Source: Caldisericales bacterium (GTDB lineage Bacteria; Caldisericota; Caldisericia; JAAYUI01). From it: a stretch of 50,887 nt of DNA. How positions within the stretch are numbered: the stretch's first letter is position 1; every line of letters begins with the position of its first letter. Positions 46,395 to 50,887 of the stretch are shown here, in pieces. A model generated the notes under the pieces. The model was given only the letters and a program-made list of their open reading frames with translations. It was not told the DNA's origin and made no database searches. The translations under genes and the position numbers were made by a program. Where the stretch lies: NCBI GenBank assembly GCA_012517765.1, contig JAAYUI010000027.1, positions 1-50,887 of the forward strand, written 5' to 3'.

Positions 46395-46921
46395 CAAGCT
46401 TCAATCGGCTCAAGGATCCCCAGATCACCGTCTTTCCTTCTATAAAGGATGTTCAATCTTTTGGAGTCGGGATTGTAGAACACAAAAAAGTCGTGTGAAA
46501 GCAGTTCCATCTGCATGATTGCCTCTTCAAAGTTCATCTGCTTCACCGGGACTTCTTTAACTCTCACAATCTTTGACTGGGAAGCCTGTTCCTGTTTGAC
46601 AAAAACTGGTTCTATATCTTTTGAGCCTTCTTTTCTCCTCTCCTGGAACTTCTCTTTGTAACGGCGGATTTGCCTTTCAAGCTTCTCGGCCACGAAGTCT
46701 ACCGCTTCCATAAACTCTGAACCCCTGTACTCGGCACGAATTACCTTGCCGGACGCCTTCATTGTTACTTCGCAAATCTTGATGGTTTTTTGCTCGGTAA
46801 AAAGAACTTGTGCGTCCTGAATGCCATCGAAATACCTCTCGAGCTTTCCAATCTTCTCCTGCGCGTACGAGCTGAGCTCATTGCTTACCGTCACATTCCT
46901 ACCGGTTACCTGTATACGCAT
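46394..46921 (-). CDS. hpf: Ribosome hibernation promoting factor, long form
   Basis: HPF dimerises 70S ribosomes into inactive 100S particles under starvation. The 175-residue protein has the N-terminal S30AE domain (MRIQVTGRNVTVSNEL to about residue 100) and the C-terminal dimerisation domain of the long form (about 118–175: VKQMNFEEAIMQMELLSHDFFVFYN and VLYRRKDGDLGI-like end). ATG 46921 was chosen for AAAGGAGG eight to nine bases upstream and because it begins the conserved domain. It heads the hpf–DUF4330–secA–prfB–selB unit. Confidence 0.95.
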   Translation of the reverse strand: MRIQVTGRNVTVSNELSSYAQEKIGKLERYFDGIQDAQVLFTEQKTIKICEVTMKASGKVIRAEYRGSEFMEAVDFVAEKLERQIRRYKEKFQERRKEGSKDIEPVFVKQEQASQSKIVRVKEVPVKQMNFEEAIMQMELLSHDFFVFYNPDSKRLNILYRRKDGDLGILEPIEA

Positions 46922-46955
46922 ATTGTGTGCCTCCTTTCGTGACCTTGAATCAATA

Positions 46956-46983
46956 ATTATCACGTCACGGGGAATAAAGTCAA
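46956..46983 (-). promoter_or_regulatory. Sigma-70-type promoter of the hpf–secA–prfB–selB unit
   Basis: Minus-strand TTGACT (46983–46978), a 16-bp spacer and GATAAT (46961–46956) each differ from consensus by one base. The implied start lies about 25–30 nt before the hpf ATG. Confidence 0.55.
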
Positions 46984-47038
46984 GCAAACTCAAACTGATA
47001 TATCAAAAGAAAAGCTTGTGAATGCTGGCTTTCAGGCC

Positions 47039-48283
47039 TCAGGATGTGCTGGTTTGTGCAGAGGGCAGATCCGATCCGTAGAAAACAAACCAGAGTGTGC
47101 CGAGAAACCCGAAAGATGCCGCTGTTACAAGGTTCAGGGTCGGGCTTATCATCCAAAGTATCCCGCCAAGGAATGCAAACACTGAAACGATAATGTCTCT
47201 TATGAGGTAATAGAGGCCAAACATGCCTGCCTTATGGTTTTCTGGTGCCAGGTCCATTATGAGGGCCTTTCTGGTCGGTTCGCCAAACTCCTTCAGACCC
47301 TTTATTATAAATGCAATAATGAGCATCGCAAAAGATTTTGAACCAAGAAGAATGACTGGAAACAGTGTGAAAAAGACGAATGTTGCCACAACAAAAGGTT
47401 TTTTTCTGGTTTTGTCTGCAAAGTAGGCAACAGGGATATACACGAGAATTGCGGTTATCATCTCAATAGCGGTCAAGATACCAAAACCCAGCGAATCCGT
47501 TATTCCAGCCGTCCCGGCCGCCCCAACAACATAGATCACCACAAAAGCATATGGTATCTGTTCACAGAAACGGATCAGAATGTCTGAAACAAGCAATTTT
47601 TTTAGTTCGGGGCTCATCAGCCTGTATAAGTGCTTGATCCCTGAAGAGGTCATTTCCTCTTTCTTTTTGCCATTGTCATTCTCAATCAGGATCTGCTGGA
47701 GAACGGCAGCAATGAGGGCCAGCATTGTTGCCACTGAAAAAGAGTATCTTATGCCAAGCTCGGTGCCATATATTTTTATCAGCAACCCGCCAAGCATTGG
47801 GCCAAGTATCATTGGGAGCCTTCTGACAAGCGAATGTAATGACACACCCATTGTCCTCTTGTTTCTTGGAAGCGCCCTAGAGACCAGTCCCATTGTTGCG
47901 GGAAGCGATATGGCTGTCCATGAAAGAAAGAGTGTTGCCGCAGCCAGGACTACCGGCCAGTAAGGAAATATAATCACGAGCAAATATCCAGCTATTGCGA
48001 TGAGATTGAAAACCAGGAGAGATTTCTTTGTTCCTATCCTATCTGCCAGGTAACCTCCAGGAAACGAGTAGAGTGCTCCCAGGAAATTGTCCATGAAGTT
48101 GAGGAACCCGACTGAGATGAAGCCACCCTGAAGGTATACCATGTAGAGTGGCAGGAATTTTTCCGCCATGTGCTCGCCAACCCCTACGAGTACAACCATC
48201 GAAAGCATCCCGGTAATGCTTTTTCTGAGGCCAAGAAAATCTGCAATTCTGGCCAATGATTTCTTCCTGTCGTTATTTTTCAT
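47039..48283 (-). CDS. Major facilitator superfamily transporter
   Basis: The 414-residue protein has twelve predicted TM helices in two halves, with a central charged loop (NDNGKKKEEMTSSG). The MFS signature between helices 2 and 3 appears as GGYLADRIGTKKSL, and a matching Y-F-A-D-K-T-R-K-K motif lies in the second half. The substrate is unknown; the family resemblance is to drug or metabolite efflux-type MFS. It stands alone with ~120 bp to hpf and 240 bp to the divergent response regulator. Confidence 0.9.
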   Translation of the reverse strand: MKNNDRKKSLARIADFLGLRKSITGMLSMVVLVGVGEHMAEKFLPLYMVYLQGGFISVGFLNFMDNFLGALYSFPGGYLADRIGTKKSLLVFNLIAIAGYLLVIIFPYWPVVLAAATLFLSWTAISLPATMGLVSRALPRNKRTMGVSLHSLVRRLPMILGPMLGGLLIKIYGTELGIRYSFSVATMLALIAAVLQQILIENDNGKKKEEMTSSGIKHLYRLMSPELKKLLVSDILIRFCEQIPYAFVVIYVVGAAGTAGITDSLGFGILTAIEMITAILVYIPVAYFADKTRKKPFVVATFVFFTLFPVILLGSKSFAMLIIAFIIKGLKEFGEPTRKALIMDLAPENHKAGMFGLYYLIRDIIVSVFAFLGGILWMISPTLNLVTAASFGFLGTLWFVFYGSDLPSAQTSTS

Positions 48284-48488
48284 TGTCCACCACTGTCACA
48301 CAAGATCACAAATATTCGTGTCATTGAATACACGCATCAATATTTTCTGCAATTTCCTGCAACATGCATGCGAGAGGGCGTGTTAAAATGCCACTGGAAT
48401 ATGGCAAAAGCGATTATATTTCGGGAGGCAAGCCTGGATAGTCAGATTTATTAAAATCTTGTGGAAACAAAGAAATATCAACGGTCAC

Positions 48489-48516
48489 TTGACATCCTGT
48501 TATTGTAACATAAATT
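48489..48516 (+). promoter_or_regulatory. Candidate promoter of a probably leaderless response-regulator mRNA
   Basis: A perfect TTGACA (48489–48494), a 16-bp spacer and TAAATT (48511–48516) would start transcription at about 48523–48524, directly at the GTG start codon. No Shine–Dalgarno sequence precedes that codon. Confidence 0.45.
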
Positions 48517-48523
48517 TATACAC

Positions 48524-49237
48524 GTGACTGACAGAAAGCTACATAATCGAATATTGATTATTGAAGACGACAGGGAGATTGCCCGACTTGTGGAGCTGAG
48601 GCTCAAATCTGAAGGATTTGAAGTTCTGCATTCAGAAACAGGTCAGGATGGTCTTTTCAAGTTTAGCCAGAACGAGCCCGATGTCATGATACTCGACTTG
48701 ATGCTCCAGGACATGGACGGGATCGAGATATGCAGGCAGGTCAGGAAACGCTCCAATGTACCCGTTCTCATGCTTACTGCAAAAAGCTCTGAGGTAGACA
48801 AAGTCCTTGGCATTGCATCAGGAGCAGATGATTATCTCACCAAACCCTTTTCACTCAATGAGCTTGTGGCAAGGATAAGGGGCCTTATAAGGCGTTGCCA
48901 CTATCTTTCTGCCCCAGCAAGGCCAAAGGAAGAAATTGTCTTTGATGACATGGTTGTTGATTCAAAAGCGCATTCTGTGCTAAAAGGCAACAGACGCATA
49001 CATCTGACCGTCAAGGAGTTTGAACTTCTCTGGCTCCTCATGAGTAATCCGGGCAGGGTTTTCACCCGTGAGGAGCTTTTCACAAAAATTTGGAAAAAAC
49101 AGTCCCTTGTAGATTGCAGGACAGTTGATGTCCACGTCAACAAACTAAGAAAAAAAATAGAGGACAAATCATTTTCGTCATCAATGATAAGAACGATACA
49201 CAAGGTTGGCTATTGTTTTGATCAGGGAGGCAGCTGA
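48524..49237 (+). CDS. OmpR/PhoB-family two-component response regulator
   Basis: The 237-residue protein has a receiver domain (about 9–120) with the acidic pair EDD near residue 15, phospho-acceptor Asp58 in MILDLML, Thr85 in LMLTAKS and Lys107 in YLTKPF. A winged-helix Trans_reg_C DNA-binding domain follows (about 140–235: HLTVKEFELLWLLM, VFTREELFTKIW, TVDVHVNKLRKKIE and RTIHKVGYCF). No histidine kinase is adjacent; the next gene downstream is a tRNA, so the partner must lie elsewhere. The start codon is GTG without a binding site, consistent with leaderless translation. Confidence 0.94.
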   Translation: MTDRKLHNRILIIEDDREIARLVELRLKSEGFEVLHSETGQDGLFKFSQNEPDVMILDLMLQDMDGIEICRQVRKRSNVPVLMLTAKSSEVDKVLGIASGADDYLTKPFSLNELVARIRGLIRRCHYLSAPARPKEEIVFDDMVVDSKAHSVLKGNRRIHLTVKEFELLWLLMSNPGRVFTREELFTKIWKKQSLVDCRTVDVHVNKLRKKIEDKSFSSSMIRTIHKVGYCFDQGGS

Positions 49238-49307
49238 AAGCAAAGGCCAGAATGATGCTGGAATGGCCTTGTATTCATTCAAGTATTTGTTTTATAACCT
49301 TTCATTC

Positions 49308-49335
49308 TTGACAGATTAACCTTGGCGGATATAAT
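49308..49335 (+). promoter_or_regulatory. Consensus sigma-70 promoter of tRNA-Asn
   Basis: Perfect TTGACA (49308–49313), a 16-bp spacer and perfect TATAAT (49330–49335) lie 12 bp before the tRNA 5' end. Confidence 0.85.
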
Positions 49336-49347
49336 GCCCTACGCTAC

Positions 49348-49422
49348 TCCCCGATAGCTCAACGGCAGAGCGGCTGGCTGTTAACCAGTAGGTTCGAGGT
49401 TCGAATCCTCGTCGGGGAGCCA
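49348..49422 (+). tRNA. tRNA-Asn (anticodon GUU)
   Basis: The cloverleaf is complete: acceptor TCCCCGA/TCGGGGA, a D arm (GCTC…GAGC), anticodon arm GCTGG-CTGTTAA-CCAGT with anticodon GTT, a T arm with loop TTCGAAT, discriminator G and an encoded CCA. It has its own consensus promoter. The composition changes sharply within ~30 bp of its 3' end. Confidence 0.96.
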
Positions 49423-49932
49423 AAATTCAATCCGCTGATTTCAGCGGTGCTTAGTTAACGCAAGACCCCGTGGGGTGATCCCCTCGGGGTCTCGTCGTTT
49501 CCGGCGTGTCCACGCCGACTTACGCCCGCCCGCAGATTTACCCCTATTCTCCGTTTCGAAGCCCGCAGTCCGGGGACCGGGCGCAACCCTGGGGGTTGCG
49601 GGCGCTCACCGAAAATGTCCTCTCCGAATTCTCCCGTTCTCCGTTTTTCGAGTCGCCTTGTTTAACAGCCCGGTTGCATCCGGGCACCCGCTTCGACGTT
49701 TCGAACTCCCCTCCGGTAGGTATCCGACGAAAGCCGGACCAGTGGGTCCGGCGAAAGCGGATTACCAGACAGCGGAAACGGCCGTGAGATCGGAGACCGT
49801 TGTGGGTGCCGGCGGCATCGCCTTCGGGTGGTGTCGGACGGGCTCCAACGGTCTTCTCGACGTCAGGCCGATCCCGCCCCAGCGGCATCCACGACGGCAC
49901 CTTTACGCGGCCTCCCGCAAAAGGAGGACCGG
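49423..49932 (+). other. Left border region of GC-rich foreign DNA, no convincing gene
   Basis: This 510-bp stretch starts with a perfect 7-bp inverted repeat (CCGCTGA-TT-TCAGCGG, 49432–49447). A larger compound hairpin follows (49464–49491: GACCCCG…CGGGGTC enclosing GGGG…CCCC). After that the DNA is uniformly GC-rich. Open frames exist on both strands, but their products are Pro/Arg-rich and unlike known proteins, so I take them as by-products of GC-rich sequence. It may hold an attachment site and the promoter of the recombinase cassette. Confidence 0.5.
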
Positions 49933-50154
49933 ATGCCGGACAACGAACACGTCCCCGCCTCACTTGAAGAGGTGATATCGGAAATCGCCACGATCCTGGC
50001 CCGGGGCTATATGCGCCACCGCAACGGCCGCCGACTTGCCCCCGAATCGGATACCGAGGCGGTGCATGTAGCGCAAGTCGAAGAATCTGAGGCGTTTACG
50101 GAGAAACGCCTTGATGTTTCGGGCCACCGAAGCCTTCATTCATTCACGAGTTAA
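49933..50154 (+). CDS. Small protein of the DUF2924/recombinase cassette
   Basis: The 73-residue protein has an N-terminal helix (SLEEVISEIATILARGYMRHR), an acidic middle and a C-terminal LDVSGHRSLH segment. From memory, similar short proteins with a closing L-D-x-S-x-x-(R/Q)-S-L-H motif precede DUF2924 genes in proteobacterial and planctomycete mobile elements. AAGGAGG lies about six bases before the ATG. Codon use is GC-rich, unlike the genes left of the tRNA. Function unknown. Confidence 0.65.
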   Translation: MPDNEHVPASLEEVISEIATILARGYMRHRNGRRLAPESDTEAVHVAQVEESEAFTEKRLDVSGHRSLHSFTS

Positions 50155-50221
50155 CGCCCTGAGATTGCGGTGCGGACGAACCGCCCGCCGGGGCGAAGCC
50201 CATGAACCAAGGAGGTTTCGG

Positions 50222-50758
50222 ATGGAAGCAACAACGTATCAAGAGGTCCAGGGGCTCTCCCGGATGACCGTCGGAGAACTCCGGGACAAGTACCTCGAGG
50301 TCTTCGGAGAAGAGACCCGCTCCTACCATAAGGAGTTTCTGCGCAAGCGAATCGCCTGGCGCATTCAGGCCCTGGCGGAGGGTGATCTTTCGGAGCGGGC
50401 CCGGCGCAGAGCCGAGGAACTGGCCAACGACGCCGACCTGAGAACGCGGGCTCCGCGTGATCCGGTCGCCTCGGGTTCCTCCGAGGTCAAAGCGAGAACG
50501 GCGACCGGCCGCATATCCCCGTCGCGCGACCCGAGGCTGCCTTTGCCCGGAACTCTGCTCGCCCGCGAGTTCCAAGGCCGCGACATTGTGGTCAAGGTAC
50601 TCGACAACGGCTTCGAGTTCGACGGCCGACGCTACAAGTCCCTATCCGCCATCGCTCAGGAGGTCACCGGGAGCAAGTGGAACGGGTTCCTCTTCTTCGG
50701 CATCGCCGATGCCGCGGCCAGAGGCGGGAGCCGCAAACCCGAGAGGAGGAACGAATGA
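50222..50758 (+). CDS. DUF2924-domain protein
   Basis: The 178-residue protein fits the DUF2924 family: an N-terminal LSRMTVGELRDKYLEVFGEE helix, then RKRIAWRIQALAEGDL, and a C-terminal domain with PLPGTLLAREFQGRDIVVKVLDNGFEFDGRRYKSLSAIAQEVTGSKWNGFLFFG. The last part resembles a small DNA-binding or nuclease-associated fold found next to serine recombinases. ATG 50222 has AAGGAGG six bases upstream. Its stop overlaps the recombinase start (ATGA), so the two are coupled. Codon use is strongly GC-biased. Confidence 0.88.
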   Translation: MEATTYQEVQGLSRMTVGELRDKYLEVFGEETRSYHKEFLRKRIAWRIQALAEGDLSERARRRAEELANDADLRTRAPRDPVASGSSEVKARTATGRISPSRDPRLPLPGTLLAREFQGRDIVVKVLDNGFEFDGRRYKSLSAIAQEVTGSKWNGFLFFGIADAAARGGSRKPERRNE

Positions 50759-50887
50759 GCAGAAACAATAACCGTGGCCGGGGAGAAGCCCGGGAGTCGG
50801 CATCAAGAACCAACGGGACGATCCGTTGCGCCATCTACACCCGCAAGTCCACTGACGAGGGACTGGAGCAGGAGTTCAACAGCCTCG
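50755..50887 (+). CDS. Large serine recombinase, N-terminal fragment cut by the window edge
   Basis: Only 44 codons are present. After a basic N-terminal extension the sequence reads CAIYTRKSTDEGLEQEFNSL. This is the resolvase/invertase-type start, with the catalytic Ser in Y-x-R-x-S and the E-Q-E-F-N-S-L motif of large serine recombinases of phages and integrative elements. AGGAGG lies five bases before the ATG. It would excise or integrate the GC-rich element. The remainder lies beyond the window. Confidence 0.88.
   Translation, partial: MSRNNNRGRGEARESASRTNGTIRCAIYTRKSTDEGLEQEFNSL

Noticed and set aside
49244-49272. Terminator after the response regulator
   Set aside because: AAGGCCA/TGGCCTT inverted repeat is present, but the loop is long and there is no T run; too weak to call.
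49475-49975. Plus-strand open frame of 166 codons (and a 139-codon minus-strand one) in the GC-rich border
   Set aside because: Composition is Pro/Arg/Gly-rich with no recognisable motif, no good binding site, and open frames on both strands, as expected by chance in GC-rich DNA. The plus-strand frame also runs into the better-supported 49933 gene.

Overview
The window is a bacterial chromosome segment from an organism I cannot place with confidence. The hpf–secA–prfB order, a PASTA-domain gene beside rpe, long-form HPF, AGGAGG-type ribosome binding sites and repeated use of copper-amine-oxidase N-terminal-like ('stalk') domains in secreted proteins all resemble Bacillota or deep-branching, probably anaerobic lineages. 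The organism encodes selenocysteine (selB plus a tRNA-Sec) and a split ferredoxin-type thiol reductase set, and it has an MglB/MglA pair. From 1 to about 49,420 the base composition is moderate. The last ~1.4 kb is clearly more GC-rich and looks foreign.

Region 1 (1–17.3 kb). A plus-strand AraC-type regulator with two tandem effector domains is followed by a long minus-strand transcription unit read from about 15.8 kb down to 1.7 kb. Its genes mostly overlap by a few bases: glutaredoxin, ferredoxin:thioredoxin-reductase–rubredoxin fusion, rsmD, coaD, a coiled-coil protein, a FmdB-type zinc ribbon, a SufS-like desulfurase, a 2051-residue secreted M28-peptidase/thioredoxin/stalk fusion, a small winged-helix-like protein, uvrC without its HhH tail, a PASTA lipoprotein without a kinase, rpe, and a lipoprotein. 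Two paralogous TlpA-like lipoproteins sit just upstream.

Region 2 (17.4–31.9 kb). mglB–mglA and a SagB-type nitroreductase are followed by two large secreted proteins: one with Ig-like, EF-hand-like and stalk domains, the other a C25 (gingipain-like) peptidase with a cohesin-like and a stalk domain. Then come guaB with a nucleotidyltransferase, a Cys/Met-metabolism PLP enzyme with a DUF401 permease, OsmC, a small membrane protein and an archaeal-type class I aldolase.

Region 3 (31.9–37 kb). An overlapping minus-strand operon holds a GH-like lipoprotein, a two-TM peptide, an ECF sigma factor and fabD. Three small membrane-protein genes on the plus strand follow, two of them paralogous.

Region 4 (36.7–48.3 kb). 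A long minus-strand series starts at a good sigma-70-like promoter: hpf, DUF4330, secA, prfB (with the classical +1 programmed frameshift at a UGA), selB, tRNA-Sec, two single-unit trkA genes, a 58-codon membrane peptide not previously delimited, trkH and an OB-fold membrane protein. This places RF2, which terminates at UGA, beside SelB and tRNA-Sec, which read UGA as selenocysteine. An MFS transporter lies upstream.

Region 5 (48.5–50.9 kb). A probably leaderless OmpR-type response regulator and a tRNA-Asn with a consensus promoter are followed by an abrupt switch to GC-rich DNA. That DNA carries a small conserved-type ORF, a DUF2924 protein and the start of a large serine recombinase. It is either the edge of an integrated mobile element or an assembly junction.
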